Shown: piece by piece, positions 23,566 to 33,604 of the stretch
Layout of the letters: every line of letters begins with the position of its first letter
Position numbering within the stretch: the stretch's first letter is position 1
From: an uncultured Lachnospiraceae bacterium
GTDB taxonomy: Bacteria; Bacillota; Clostridia; Lachnospirales; Lachnospiraceae
Reading direction: 5' to 3'
Length of the DNA: 51,226 nt
Assembly (NCBI GenBank): GCA_947650155.1
Contig: CANSUS010000024.1
Location: 1-51,226, forward strand
Notes under the pieces: generated by a model
Database searches by the model: none
Told to the model about the DNA's origin: nothing
What the model saw: the letters and a program-made list of their open reading frames with translations, nothing else
Made by a program: the position numbers and the translations under genes

Positions 23566-26463
23566 ATGAGTACATTTCCAGTTTATGAAAAACAGTATCC
23601 GGCGTGGATGCTGATTGAAGAAGAGGCATATGAAGGTGTAAAAAAAATCGGACAAAGAGTGGCGGATGATATTTTTCTTGTAACGGGAAACCGCCCTGAA
23701 ATTGTCAGCGAAAAAGATCAATGCCGGAATGCTTTTGTGATCGCAGTTGCAACAATGGGCAAAAGCCGCATTTTGGAAGAAATGGAAAAGGCCGGAAAGT
23801 GGAGCGGGGCAGAGATGGAAGGAAAGCGGGAGGTATATCAGATACAAGTGATAGAAGATCCTTTTTCGGATATGCCGGAAGTGAAAAAGGCGCTTGTGAT
23901 TGCAGGAAGCGATAAACGTGGGACAATATACGGTTTGTTTGGTTTATCGGAACTGTGCGGGGTATCTCCATTACTTTACTGGGGGGATGCAGCGCCGGAA
24001 AAGAAAGAAACGGTAGTATTGGAATTAGGGGAAGGAATCTGTTCCAAAGAGCCTTCCGTAAAGTACCGGGGATTTTTTATTAACGATGAGTGGCCGGCGT
24101 TTGGAAACTGGTGTACGGAAACGTTTGGAGGCGTGAATGCGAAAGCCTATGAAGAAATTTTTATTCTGCTGCTTCGGCTGAAGGGAAATTATCTCTGGCC
24201 CGCTATGTGGGATTCCATATTTTCAGAAGAAGGACCGGGGATAGAAAGCGCAGAGCTGGCGGATTGTTACGGTGTTGTTATGGGAACCTCCCATCACGAA
24301 CCGTTATACCGCGCGGGTGCGGAATGGCAGAGAATCTATCAAAATTATGGGGACGACAATACATGGAGTTTTGTTACAAATAAAGAAGCGATCACGGAGT
24401 TTTGGAAGGACGGGATTTTAAGAAATAAACCTTATGAAAGTGTGGTCACGATCGGTATGCGGGGAGAAAACGATTCCATGCTTCTTTCCGAGGACGCCAC
24501 ATTAGCGGACAATATTCAGGTCATTAAAGATGCGATCCTTGCGCAGCATGAACTTCTCCGCACTTACTTAAATGAAGATCTTTCTAAGGTGCCGCGTATG
24601 CTTGCCATCTATAAAGAGGTGGAGGATTATTATTATGGGAATGAAACATGCAAAGGATTAAAGGGCTGGGAAGAGCTTGAGGATGTGATCCTTCTTTTGT
24701 GCGAGGATAATTTTGGGAATACAAGGGGACTTCCGGGAATAAAGGATGCGCCGCATCCCGGCGGTTACGGTATGTATTATCATTTTGACTATCACGGGGG
24801 ACCGATTAGTTACGAATGGCAGAACAGTTCGCGTCTGACAAAAACATGGGAGCAGATGACGCAGGCATATGAATTTGGTGTGCGTGAACTTTGGATCGTC
24901 AATGTGGGAGATTTAAAAGGCGCAGAATATCCCCTTTGTTATTTTATGGATCTGGCTTATGATTATGAAACTTACAGTAAACCAAACCAGATAGAGAAGT
25001 ATGTAAAGACATGGATTGACAGGCAGTTTGGAAACCGTCTCACAAATCAGCAGAAAGAAGAAATGTTTACGCTGCTTGAGGGCTATACAAAATGGAATGC
25101 CGTAAGACGGCCGGAGGCAATGTCACCACAGGTTTACCATCCCTGTCATTTCAGAGAAGGGGATCTTGTGTGGAAAGAAGTAAACGATCTTATGAAAAAG
25201 GCAGAGAAACTGAAAGCGGAAATGCCAAAGGAATGTATGAACGCCTATTGCAGCATGATCTATTATCCGGCGGCAGCGTCCATGAATCTGATTTTGATGC
25301 ATATTGAAGCCGGATGGAACGCTTACTTTGCAAAGAGAGGGGCAATGGCGGCGAATGTTTGTGGAGCCAGCGTAAAAAACAGAATCATGCAGGATGGAAA
25401 GTACGTGGAAGAATATCACAAGCTGGCAGACGGAAAATGGAATCATATGATGGATTCCGCCCATACCGGTTTTAAGAGCTGGGATGACAGGGACTGGACT
25501 TATCCTGTCGTACGGGAAGTGGTGCCGATTCCCCGGGCGAAGATTGTAACGGGATTTAGCGGAAGTGAGGAGTATCATTTAGGCGAGCACTGGCAGGACA
25601 GCGACTGGATCTGTAATGATGATTTTACCAGACCGGATGCAGGGCAGGTTATGATTTATCTGGACAGCAGGGGAAATGTGGATTTTACCTATCGTGTGGA
25701 ATGTGATAAACCCTGGCTTTATTTTTCGCCTCAAAAAGGGAGAGTACATAGCATGGAAGAAGGCGGAACCAGTATTGTGGCAGCCTTAGACAGAGCGAAG
25801 TTATCGGGAAGAGAACGGGCGTATATAAAAATCTTCATAGAGTTTGACAATGGGGCAAAGACGGTGGGAAAACTTGCCATAGAGGCAGAGCAGCGGGAAT
25901 ATCCTTATCCGGCAGGGACTTATTTAGAAAAACAGGGATATATTGCGATGCGTGCCGAAGGTTTTATAGAAGAAAAGAAAGTAGAAGGGAAAGGATTTGA
26001 AGTCATTGAATATCTGGGAAGAACCGGACCGGCCGTGAAGTCATTTCCGGTAACGGAATCCTGGGCAGAGAGAAAAGAAGTCCCTTATTTAAAATATGCT
26101 TTTGTGGCCGGGAATGAGGGGACATATGTACTTCGGCTTTATCTGCCGGCAAGAAATCCGGTGGAGAAAGGGAAAAAAATGCGCTGTATGATCTCTGTCA
26201 ATGACGGAGAAAGGCAGATTCTTGATACCGTTTCAGATTCTTTTACAACGGACTGCGGCTGTGAGGAATGGTGTCAGGGCGTTTTAAATAATGTCCGTAT
26301 CGTGGAGACAACTGTGACAGTGTCAAAAGGGGAAAATGTTTTGTATTTTTATGCGGCAGATCCGGGGATTGTGTTAGAAAGCCTTGTGCTGTATCCGGCC
26401 GGAACAAAATTACCGGATTCTTATTTGGGGCCGGCAGAAAGTTACCGGATTGGTGCGCAATGA
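23566..26463 (+). CDS. GH115 xylan alpha-1,2-glucuronidase
   Basis: 965 residues from ATG 23566, right after GGGGGGAG; an in-frame ATG at 23554 lies on the wrong side of that site. Matches GH115: an N-terminal domain with 'LVIAGSDKRGTIYGLFGLSE', a TIM barrel starting 'KYRGFFINDEWPAFGNW' and containing 'RLKGNYLWPAMWDS' and 'MGTSHHEPLYRAG', then 'IGMRGENDS', a helical segment and C-terminal beta-domains. GH115 enzymes remove (4-O-methyl-)glucuronic acid from xylan and from internal positions of xylo-oligosaccharides. No signal peptide, so decorated oligosaccharides must be imported intact. Follows GH10 by 33 bases. Confidence 0.94.
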   Translation: MSTFPVYEKQYPAWMLIEEEAYEGVKKIGQRVADDIFLVTGNRPEIVSEKDQCRNAFVIAVATMGKSRILEEMEKAGKWSGAEMEGKREVYQIQVIEDPFSDMPEVKKALVIAGSDKRGTIYGLFGLSELCGVSPLLYWGDAAPEKKETVVLELGEGICSKEPSVKYRGFFINDEWPAFGNWCTETFGGVNAKAYEEIFILLLRLKGNYLWPAMWDSIFSEEGPGIESAELADCYGVVMGTSHHEPLYRAGAEWQRIYQNYGDDNTWSFVTNKEAITEFWKDGILRNKPYESVVTIGMRGENDSMLLSEDATLADNIQVIKDAILAQHELLRTYLNEDLSKVPRMLAIYKEVEDYYYGNETCKGLKGWEELEDVILLLCEDNFGNTRGLPGIKDAPHPGGYGMYYHFDYHGGPISYEWQNSSRLTKTWEQMTQAYEFGVRELWIVNVGDLKGAEYPLCYFMDLAYDYETYSKPNQIEKYVKTWIDRQFGNRLTNQQKEEMFTLLEGYTKWNAVRRPEAMSPQVYHPCHFREGDLVWKEVNDLMKKAEKLKAEMPKECMNAYCSMIYYPAAASMNLILMHIEAGWNAYFAKRGAMAANVCGASVKNRIMQDGKYVEEYHKLADGKWNHMMDSAHTGFKSWDDRDWTYPVVREVVPIPRAKIVTGFSGSEEYHLGEHWQDSDWICNDDFTRPDAGQVMIYLDSRGNVDFTYRVECDKPWLYFSPQKGRVHSMEEGGTSIVAALDRAKLSGRERAYIKIFIEFDNGAKTVGKLAIEAEQREYPYPAGTYLEKQGYIAMRAEGFIEEKKVEGKGFEVIEYLGRTGPAVKSFPVTESWAERKEVPYLKYAFVAGNEGTYVLRLYLPARNPVEKGKKMRCMISVNDGERQILDTVSDSFTTDCGCEEWCQGVLNNVRIVETTVTVSKGENVLYFYAADPGIVLESLVLYPAGTKLPDSYLGPAESYRIGAQ

Positions 26464-26506
26464 TTTAAAGATCTGTATCAAGCAAAAATAAGAAGGAGGA
26501 AAATCA

Positions 26507-27151
26507 ATGAAGATTTTAAAGGTAACGGACGCCGCTTTTAAAAAGTACGGCAGAGTGGTAGAAAATGTGGATTTTTCCGGTTTGGTGGAGGAACTGAAAA
26601 AAACACCGGTTCCTGACGGGGTAGTATATGAACCTTCCGTAAAAGAACTGGAGGCGCTTCCCGTTCTGGAAACGCTTTCCAGAGTGACATACGGAGAGAT
26701 GCCCGTTCAGATCGGTTATTGCAACGGACATAATGTGATGTTAAACGCATTGGAATACCACAGAGATTCGGAGGTCAATATAGCGGCGGAAGATGCTGTT
26801 TTGATGCTGGGGCTTTTAAGTGATGTGGAGGAAGACCATACCTATGATACTTCTAAAGTGGAGGCCTTTCTGCTGCCGGCAGGAACGGCGGTGGAGATTT
26901 ATGCGTCCACACTGCATTATGCGCCCTGTCATGTAGGGAAAGAGGGATTTCAGGTAGCTGTCGTACTGCCTAAAGGAACCAATTATCCGTTAAAGGGAAA
27001 CCATGCGAAGCTTTCGGATCAGGCGGAGGGCGTAAATGAAGACGTTCTTCTGACTGCCGTAAACAAATGGCTGATCGGGCACAGGGAAGGCGGATTGGAT
27101 CAGGGCAGTTTTTTAGGACTGAAGGGGAAAAATCTCTGCCTGACGGATTGA
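26507..27151 (+). CDS. DUF4867 family protein (cupin-like)
   Basis: 214 residues, no signal peptide. Matches DUF4867 proteins of Firmicutes: an N-terminal alpha/beta part ('YGRVVENVDFSGLV'), then a cupin-like stretch 'NGHNVMLNALEYHRDSEVNIA' and 'AGTAVEIYASTLHYAPCHV' with conserved His and Glu that could bind a metal or sugar. Family function is not established, but these genes commonly sit beside sugar isomerase or aldolase genes, as here (transaldolase next). A role as epimerase/isomerase or as a sugar-acid handling protein is conceivable. RBS AAGGAGG. Confidence 0.8.
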   Translation: MKILKVTDAAFKKYGRVVENVDFSGLVEELKKTPVPDGVVYEPSVKELEALPVLETLSRVTYGEMPVQIGYCNGHNVMLNALEYHRDSEVNIAAEDAVLMLGLLSDVEEDHTYDTSKVEAFLLPAGTAVEIYASTLHYAPCHVGKEGFQVAVVLPKGTNYPLKGNHAKLSDQAEGVNEDVLLTAVNKWLIGHREGGLDQGSFLGLKGKNLCLTD

Positions 27152-27209
27152 CGAGGCTATGACCGCTTAAAACAAAAACAGAAACCATACAAATAAGGAG
27201 AAGAAAATT

Positions 27210-27863
27210 ATGCGTTTTTTTATTGACACAGCGAAAGTAGAGGATATTAGAAAGGCAAATGACATGGGCGTCATTTGCGGCGTAACTACCAATCCATCTT
27301 TAATAGCTAAGGAGGGACGGAAATTTGAAGAAGTAATAGCAGAAATTACTTCCATTGTAGACGGGCCCATCAGCGGGGAAGTGAAAGCGACTACCGTGGA
27401 TGCGGAAGGGATGATAAACGAGGGACGTGCTATTGCATCTATCCATCCCAATATGGTCGTTAAGATTCCGATGACGGTGGAAGGATTAAAGGCATGCAAA
27501 GTCCTTTCTTCCGAAAAGACAGCAGTTAATATGACGCTGATATTCAGCGCAAATCAGGCGCTTTTGGCGGCAAGAGCCGGAGCGGCATATGTTTCTCCTT
27601 TTTTGGGGCGGCTGGATGACATTAACCAGAGAGGAATTGATCTGATCTCGGAAATCGTAAAAATTTTTGAAAAGGGAAATTTAAATACACAGATTATTGC
27701 GGCCAGTATCCGTAATCCCATCCATGTAACGGATTGTGCGCTGGCAGGCGCCGATATTGCAACGGTTCCTTATTCTGTCATTGAGACAATGGTGAAACAT
27801 CCTTTAACGGATGCCGGGATTGCAAAGTTTCAGGCGGATTACAGAGCAGCATTCGGAGAATAA
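27210..27863 (+). CDS. fsa: Transaldolase of the fructose-6-phosphate aldolase (TalC/FSA) subfamily
   Basis: 217 residues, the short form of the family. '[15 protein letters not shown]' opens the barrel, Schiff-base Lys85 lies in 'MVVKIPMT', and '[25 protein letters not shown]' is the class signature. Many such short Firmicutes enzymes act as genuine transaldolases in the non-oxidative pentose phosphate pathway rather than as aldolases. In this locus it would help convert xylulose 5-phosphate to fructose 6-phosphate. RBS AAGGAG; the chemoreceptor gene follows after three bases. Confidence 0.93.
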   Translation: MRFFIDTAKVEDIRKANDMGVICGVTTNPSLIAKEGRKFEEVIAEITSIVDGPISGEVKATTVDAEGMINEGRAIASIHPNMVVKIPMTVEGLKACKVLSSEKTAVNMTLIFSANQALLAARAGAAYVSPFLGRLDDINQRGIDLISEIVKIFEKGNLNTQIIAASIRNPIHVTDCALAGADIATVPYSVIETMVKHPLTDAGIAKFQADYRAAFGE

Positions 27864-27866
27864 ATT

Positions 27867-30350
27867 ATGAATGGAAATAAGACGTTCACACAGAGTCCTG
27901 TAGTATTCCGGACAATAAAAAGTAAAATACTGCTTATGGGGGTTTTTGCTATTGTTGCAGCTGTCTGTATCGGTATGACAGGTAACTGGTCAATTGGCCA
28001 GAACAGTAAAAACAGTGAAATTGTGTCGCTGGTTAATGATATAGACGTTTTACAGGCTAAAAACCTTGCGTTGGAGGCACAATATCAGTATTACATAGAG
28101 CAGAGTTATTTAGACAGCATCCTTGATAATTTAGGGCAGATGACCGATGAAGTCAATTCCTTATATAAACTGACGGACAGAAAATATAAGGATGAAATCA
28201 ACAGGATGTTGGACAGACTGGAAAGGACGGAAGAAAATTATAAAGAAATCAGCAGTTTGGGAGCGTTAAGGGGCTACAAAGAAGATACGGGTCTGTATCA
28301 GCAGTACAGTGATATGGGAAACGAACTGCTTGACAGCTTTTCCGTACTGGTGGACAAAGGAGACTGGCTGGAACTGAAATGGCTGGACGGAACTATGTGG
28401 ACTACCGGGGAAAGGGTATCTTTTGACGGAAAGGAATATGTAAGGCTCCATTACAGCGGACCGGTACCGGAAGGAGTAAAAAGAAATGCAATGGCATTCC
28501 GTGTAGGAGGTACGCTTACCTATCGGAAAGATTGTTATGTTACGGATATCAGACTGACGGGCGGCGGTCAGGAAGAGGCGGAGATTGATCTTTCTGCCGT
28601 GGACAGGGTAGAAGGCTCAGGCGCAGCTTATGTGGACAGTGAAATTCTTTCTTTTCATTCCAGGCCTGCTATTCGTGTGGGATGTAATTTTAATGCAGGA
28701 AATGAGGGCTGGGAAGAGTTTGCGGTACAGATTCCGGTGAAAGAATACAATGTCCAAAACTATTCCAATATTGAGTATGATCTGTATTTCGTGCCTGACA
28801 GCATGGAATATGCTTATCGGTATGGCGGATCCTATTCAGGGGTATATGATTATGCAGGCAGCCTTGCCAGACTGGACCAGTATGTAGGGGCATACAGCAA
28901 ATTGGTTGTAGAGGGTAAAGATGTGGCGGAAAGTTATGGGCAGGTCGAAGAGCTGCTGGCGGAAATGGCGGAAAATATTCCCCTTTACACGACAGATGCG
29001 GAACTTGCAAAGACGTCCCTTGCCGCATTGGACGCAAGGAAGGAAGTACTTGCCAAAATGAAGGAACTGGACGACCAGGTGCTTGCATTGAAAGCAGATA
29101 ATGTACAGTTGAATACTGACCTTACAGCCCTTTGTGCATCCGTGAAAAATATGGCAGACGCCGATATGGGCGGCATTAAGGCTGTTGTGCAGAGAGTCAG
29201 TATCATTGTGATCCTGCTGGCGTCTGTGATCCTGATAGGGGCAGCCGTATTGATTGGCGGCAGCATTGATAAAAATGTCAGACTTTTCAGAGAAGCGTTA
29301 AATAAGATTACACAAGGGAAAATAGCAGTCAGGGTAAAAGCGGACGGTAAAGATGAATTTTCCCAGTTTGGCAGAAGCCTGAATTTGTTTTTAGATAAAC
29401 TGACGGACAGTATTGTGAAGCTTCAGGCGATTTCAGGACATCTTGCTTCTTCAGGAGAAGAATTGGAAAACAAGGCAAACAGGACAAAAGAAGCGGCAGA
29501 AGTGATTGGTACGGCATTAATTGAAATCTCAAAAGGAGCAGGAGTACAGGCAGATGATATTTCTACCTCTTCCGTACAGGTATCCGGTATGCAGGAAAAC
29601 ATGCTTCGGATTACAGGAAGCATGGATGAGCTGTCAGTTACTTCTAAGGACATGAGTGAAAAAGGCGCTCAGGCAGCCCGGATTGTGCAGGAATTAAGCA
29701 GCGTCAGCGATAAGTCTGCGGAAGCGTTTCAAAAAATTTCCGAACAGATTTATAAAACCAATGAATCCGTTGTCAAGATTCAGGAAGTGGTCAATCTGAT
29801 TGCAGAGATTGCAAGCCAGACAAATCTGCTGTCTCTGAATGCAAGTATAGAAGCAGCAAGAGCAGGAAGCGCAGGAAGAGGGTTTGCGGTAGTGGCAGGT
29901 GAGATCCAAAAACTGGCGGAACAGACAAATTCTTCTGCAAAGGTGATTGATGAGATTATCTTGTCTTTATCAGAAGAATCGCATCAGGCAGTAGAACAGA
30001 TTAATGGAGCCATGAATATGATTATGGACCAGAAGACAAAACTGGAGGAAACGAAACTCAAATTTAATGTGGTAGAAGAAGGAATTGTATCGACGGCGGA
30101 TCAAATGAGACAGGTATTGGGGCAGGCAGATGTATGTGGAAAAGCAGGCAGCCGTGTGGCAGGTCTTATGGCCAGTCTTTCGGCAATTGCGGAAGAAAAT
30201 GCGGCTTCCACACAGCAGACTAATACGTCTATGGAAGAATTAAGCAATGCTACAACGTCCCTTACTGCTACGGCGTTAAAATTAAAAAAACTGTCAATTG
30301 CAGTGAATGAAAACCTTAATTATTTTGATACAGAGACTAAAAACAAGTAA
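27867..30350 (+). CDS. Methyl-accepting chemotaxis protein with a split, beta-rich sensor region
   Basis: 827 residues. TM1 is at ~19-40 and TM2 at ~444-466. The outside part starts with long helices (45-165, HBM-like), is interrupted at ~168-325 by a beta-rich segment with many Trp/Tyr/Gly and the pattern '[13 protein letters not shown]', which recalls carbohydrate-binding beta-sandwiches, and resumes as helices (330-440). HAMP and the signalling coiled coil follow, with the hairpin tip at ~647-688 ('[20 protein letters not shown]'). Last gene of unit 2, so expressed together with GH10 and GH115. Likely senses xylan fragments directly or through a binding protein. Confidence 0.9.
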   Translation: MNGNKTFTQSPVVFRTIKSKILLMGVFAIVAAVCIGMTGNWSIGQNSKNSEIVSLVNDIDVLQAKNLALEAQYQYYIEQSYLDSILDNLGQMTDEVNSLYKLTDRKYKDEINRMLDRLERTEENYKEISSLGALRGYKEDTGLYQQYSDMGNELLDSFSVLVDKGDWLELKWLDGTMWTTGERVSFDGKEYVRLHYSGPVPEGVKRNAMAFRVGGTLTYRKDCYVTDIRLTGGGQEEAEIDLSAVDRVEGSGAAYVDSEILSFHSRPAIRVGCNFNAGNEGWEEFAVQIPVKEYNVQNYSNIEYDLYFVPDSMEYAYRYGGSYSGVYDYAGSLARLDQYVGAYSKLVVEGKDVAESYGQVEELLAEMAENIPLYTTDAELAKTSLAALDARKEVLAKMKELDDQVLALKADNVQLNTDLTALCASVKNMADADMGGIKAVVQRVSIIVILLASVILIGAAVLIGGSIDKNVRLFREALNKITQGKIAVRVKADGKDEFSQFGRSLNLFLDKLTDSIVKLQAISGHLASSGEELENKANRTKEAAEVIGTALIEISKGAGVQADDISTSSVQVSGMQENMLRITGSMDELSVTSKDMSEKGAQAARIVQELSSVSDKSAEAFQKISEQIYKTNESVVKIQEVVNLIAEIASQTNLLSLNASIEAARAGSAGRGFAVVAGEIQKLAEQTNSSAKVIDEIILSLSEESHQAVEQINGAMNMIMDQKTKLEETKLKFNVVEEGIVSTADQMRQVLGQADVCGKAGSRVAGLMASLSAIAEENAASTQQTNTSMEELSNATTSLTATALKLKKLSIAVNENLNYFDTETKNK

Positions 30351-30373
30351 TCATTTTTTGCGATGAGGAAAGG

Positions 30374-30413
30374 CTGCTGCTTTACTAATTGGTAAAGCAG
30401 CGGTCTTTTTTAT
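30374..30413 (+). terminator. Terminator of xylan unit 2
   Basis: A 10-bp stem GCTGCTTTAC/GTAAAGCAGC, extendable by two pairs, has a 6-nt loop and is followed by TCTTTTTT just after the chemoreceptor gene. Confidence 0.92.
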
Positions 30414-30550
30414 AATACATTTATAAAAAATGTGTGGGAAAGAAGGAAAAACACAGTCATTATATGGAAAAGTGCATAATAAAATGTTTGCAAAAATGGT
30501 AAAACAGAACAAAATGTGCATAAATTTTCAATTAAATTAATTGTGATTAG

Positions 30551-30612
30551 GCAATATGTGAACAATGCTAAGCAATCGGTGAGAAGAATTAAAATGGAAA
30601 ATACGATAAAAT
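30551..30612 (+). promoter_or_regulatory. Operator/promoter of xylan unit 3 (21-bp spaced GCAAT direct repeats)
   Basis: Half-sites GCAATATGTGAAC (30551) and GCAATCGGTGAGA (30572) begin 21 bp apart, followed by GAAAATACGATA and a -10-like TAAAAT (30607-30612), 35 bp from the second half-site start. Both spacings and the GAAAATnCGATA block equal those at 20355-20416. The remaining A+T-rich sequence of this 331-bp gap shows no further structure that I can support. Confidence 0.72.
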
Positions 30613-30681
30613 CAATTTATAAGAAATGGAGTAACGTGAAGCAATAATTATGAAAGAAAGAATACGGTAGGTGGAGGCGCT

Positions 30682-33591
30682 ATGAAAAAGGCTGTTAAGA
30701 AATTAGGGATTGCTGCAGGAGTTGTTTTGGCAATCGTCATTGTATTCTATGTAAGGAGTAAATTGATCGGTGTTGTCAGTTATGCTGACAAATATGAAGG
30801 GGTTGACTTGACGGTGGAGGCAAACGGGTTGAACCGGGAAGGCGCTTATTCGGAATATTTAGCCAGATATCAGGATGCAGGATTTCCGGAGAAAGATATC
30901 CCAATTGATGTTTGTGACTATACTGTGGGAGAAAAGGTGGAGGTTTATCCTGAATATGAAGGCGCGGAAAATGTTCTGTATACAGCCTCGGATTCCACAG
31001 TAACCTGGAAAGTGAATGTGCCGGAGGAAGGATTCTATCATATTTATTTAGAATATATGACAACAGAATCGAGAGGTGTTGCCATTGAAAGAGCCGTTTA
31101 CGTTAACGGGGAGCTTCCGTTTAATGATGCGGAAAATCTTACTTTCGGAAGGCTGTGGACAGATAAGGAAGCGCCGAGAATTGACAATCAGGGAAATGAG
31201 ATACGGCCCACGCAGATAGAGGTATATGACTGGCAGGATGCGTACTGCAGGGACGGTATGGGATATATTGTAGAACCTTATCAGTTTTATTTAAAAAAAG
31301 GTGAAAATTCAATTACTTTAGAAGCGGTTGATGAACCAATGGTAATAAAAACACTGCAATTGTCTTCTGTAAAAGAGCGGGACAGCTATGAACAGTATTG
31401 TGAAAAATGCACCAAAACAGGCAGTCAGCCGGCGGATTTTGTGAAAACGATACAGGGTGAAAACGCCACGCTGCGTTCAGAACCTTCTCTTTATGCCAAA
31501 TACGATCGTTCTTCTCCGTCAACCCAGCCTTACAGCGTGACAACAACGGTTTTGAATTATACCGGCGGTGAGGCGTGGAAAGCGGCAGGACAGTGGATTG
31601 AATGGGAAATTGAGGTGCCGGAGGACGGCTATTATAATATTACGGTAAAGGGGCGTCAGAATTACGCGCGAGGAAGCGTGTCGAACAGAAGCCTGTACAT
31701 AGATGGCGAGATTCCTTTTAAAGAAGTAGAAGCGGTATCTTTTAATTATGATAACAGTTGGAACGTACTGACACTTGCTGATGAGGAAGGAGTGCCTTAC
31801 AAATTTTATTTGGAAAAAGGAACCCATACGCTGCGTCTGGAAGCAACGCTTGGAGATATGGGCATGATTTTGGAAGAACTGGAGGATTCGATTTACAGAC
31901 TCAATCAGATTTATAGAAAAGTTTTGGTTTATACCGGTGCGGATCCGGATAAATACCGTGACTATAATTTAGATCAGGTATATCCGGAAGTAATAGAAGC
32001 AATGGATATGGAAGCCAAGCGCCTTTATAAGATTATTGATGACGTTGTACTGTATACCGGACAGAAGGCGGATAATATTGCTACGGCACAGACGCTTGCA
32101 AGGCAGCTGGAAGTGTTTGCAGAAAGACCGGATAAAATAACAACCGGATTTCGGAACTTTAAAGATAATATTACGGCTCTCGGAACTGCAATTTTAAATA
32201 TGAGTGAGACAAAGCTGGATATTGACTATATTATGGTCAGCAGCAGTGGAACGGTAATACCGAAAGACAAAGAAGGCTTTTTTGCCAAAGCATGGCATGA
32301 GATAAAATCCTTTTTCGCAACATTTTTTGTAGATTATGATGCGGTCGGAGATGTATATGACAGTGATGAGGACGTAGTGAAGGTGTGGATCGTAACAGGA
32401 CGTGATCAGGGGACGATTTTAAAGACTATGGTGGACGATACCTTTACGCCGGATACCGGCATTAAAGTCAATGTAGAAATTGTAGATCCGACAGCGCTGC
32501 TCAATGCGGTTGTTGCGGGAAGGGGACCGGATGTGGTTCTCTCGGTTGGAGCTGACCAGCCTGTCAATTATGCGCTGCGAAATGCGGCAGAGGATTTAAG
32601 ACAGTTTGCAGACTGTGATGAAGTTATGCAAGTCTTTTATGAAAGTGCGTACCGTCCTTATGAATTTAACGGAGGCCTGTATGCAATTCCTGAAACACAG
32701 ACATACAATGTTTTGTTTTACAGAGAAGATGTAATGGAAGAACTGGAACTGGAAATACCGGAAACATGGGATGACCTGATTAATCTTCTTCCTACAATAC
32801 AGGGAAATAACATGGAGGTAGGCATTCCTTCGCCAACCAATGCAACATTACCGGATATTTCCTTATATTATACGCTGGTTTATCAGAATGGAACGGATAT
32901 ATATGATGACGAGGCAAAGAAAACAATTGTGGATAATGAAGCAGGAGTGGAAGCGTTTGCCGACTATACCAGATTCTATACGGATTATGGTATGCCCACG
33001 GAATATGATTTTGTCAGCAGGTTCCGTTCGGGAGAGATGCCGATTGGAATAGCGAATTTCAGTCTGTTTAATACGCTGGTAGTATCGGCGCCTGAAATAC
33101 GCGGCCTGTGGGATTTTACAATCGTACCGGGGACAGTAAGAACAGATGAAAACGGAAACGAGTATGTGGATCATTCCGTTTATTCTACAGGAAACTGCAG
33201 CATGATGATTAAAAATGACAGTGAAACAAAGAAGCAGCTTTCATGGGAGTTTATGAAATGGTGGGCACAGACGGATACGCAGGTCAGATTCGGAAGAGAA
33301 TTGGAGGCATTACTTGGGTCTTCTGCAAGATATGCCACTGCAAACAGGGAAGCGTTTAATCAGATGGCATGGAATGCAGGCGATATGGAAGTACTGAGCA
33401 GACAATGGGAATCTGCTGTCGGTTTCAGGGAAGTTGCTGGCGGTTATTATACCGGACGCCATATTATCAATGCAGTACGAAAAGTCATCAATGAGAAAGA
33501 GGATCCAAGAGAAACAATTGTGGATTATGCCATCACAATTAATGAAGAATTGATCAAAAAGCGGTCGGAATTCGGACTGCCAATAGATTAA
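30682..33591 (+). CDS. Giant ABC solute-binding protein with two CBM-like domains
   Basis: 969 residues, more than twice the usual size. One N-terminal hydrophobic segment (8-27) without a lipobox Cys anchors it in the membrane. Two beta-sandwich domains follow (~40-228 and ~256-395), each with a 'W-VNVPEEGFYHIYLEY' / 'WEIEVPEDGYYNITV' core and a closing 'FYLKKGENSITLEA' / 'FYLEKGTHTLRLEA' strand, resembling CBM6/35-type modules. A helical linker (~395-545) leads to a family 1 solute-binding domain (~565-969; 'VVKVWIVTGRDQG', 'ETWDDLINLL'). First gene of unit 3, directly before two permeases. It probably captures xylo-oligosaccharides, with the CBM-like domains holding the chain. RBS TAGGTGGAGG. 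Confidence 0.88.
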   Translation: MKKAVKKLGIAAGVVLAIVIVFYVRSKLIGVVSYADKYEGVDLTVEANGLNREGAYSEYLARYQDAGFPEKDIPIDVCDYTVGEKVEVYPEYEGAENVLYTASDSTVTWKVNVPEEGFYHIYLEYMTTESRGVAIERAVYVNGELPFNDAENLTFGRLWTDKEAPRIDNQGNEIRPTQIEVYDWQDAYCRDGMGYIVEPYQFYLKKGENSITLEAVDEPMVIKTLQLSSVKERDSYEQYCEKCTKTGSQPADFVKTIQGENATLRSEPSLYAKYDRSSPSTQPYSVTTTVLNYTGGEAWKAAGQWIEWEIEVPEDGYYNITVKGRQNYARGSVSNRSLYIDGEIPFKEVEAVSFNYDNSWNVLTLADEEGVPYKFYLEKGTHTLRLEATLGDMGMILEELEDSIYRLNQIYRKVLVYTGADPDKYRDYNLDQVYPEVIEAMDMEAKRLYKIIDDVVLYTGQKADNIATAQTLARQLEVFAERPDKITTGFRNFKDNITALGTAILNMSETKLDIDYIMVSSSGTVIPKDKEGFFAKAWHEIKSFFATFFVDYDAVGDVYDSDEDVVKVWIVTGRDQGTILKTMVDDTFTPDTGIKVNVEIVDPTALLNAVVAGRGPDVVLSVGADQPVNYALRNAAEDLRQFADCDEVMQVFYESAYRPYEFNGGLYAIPETQTYNVLFYREDVMEELELEIPETWDDLINLLPTIQGNNMEVGIPSPTNATLPDISLYYTLVYQNGTDIYDDEAKKTIVDNEAGVEAFADYTRFYTDYGMPTEYDFVSRFRSGEMPIGIANFSLFNTLVVSAPEIRGLWDFTIVPGTVRTDENGNEYVDHSVYSTGNCSMMIKNDSETKKQLSWEFMKWWAQTDTQVRFGRELEALLGSSARYATANREAFNQMAWNAGDMEVLSRQWESAVGFREVAGGYYTGRHIINAVRKVINEKEDPRETIVDYAITINEELIKKRSEFGLPID

Positions 33592-33604
33592 CAGGGGGAT
33601 GACA

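Noticed and set aside
30414-30550. Additional small gene or RNA in the gap before the giant binding protein
   Set aside because: The stretch is A+T-rich with no start/ribosome-site combination and no stable hairpin beyond the unit 2 terminator.
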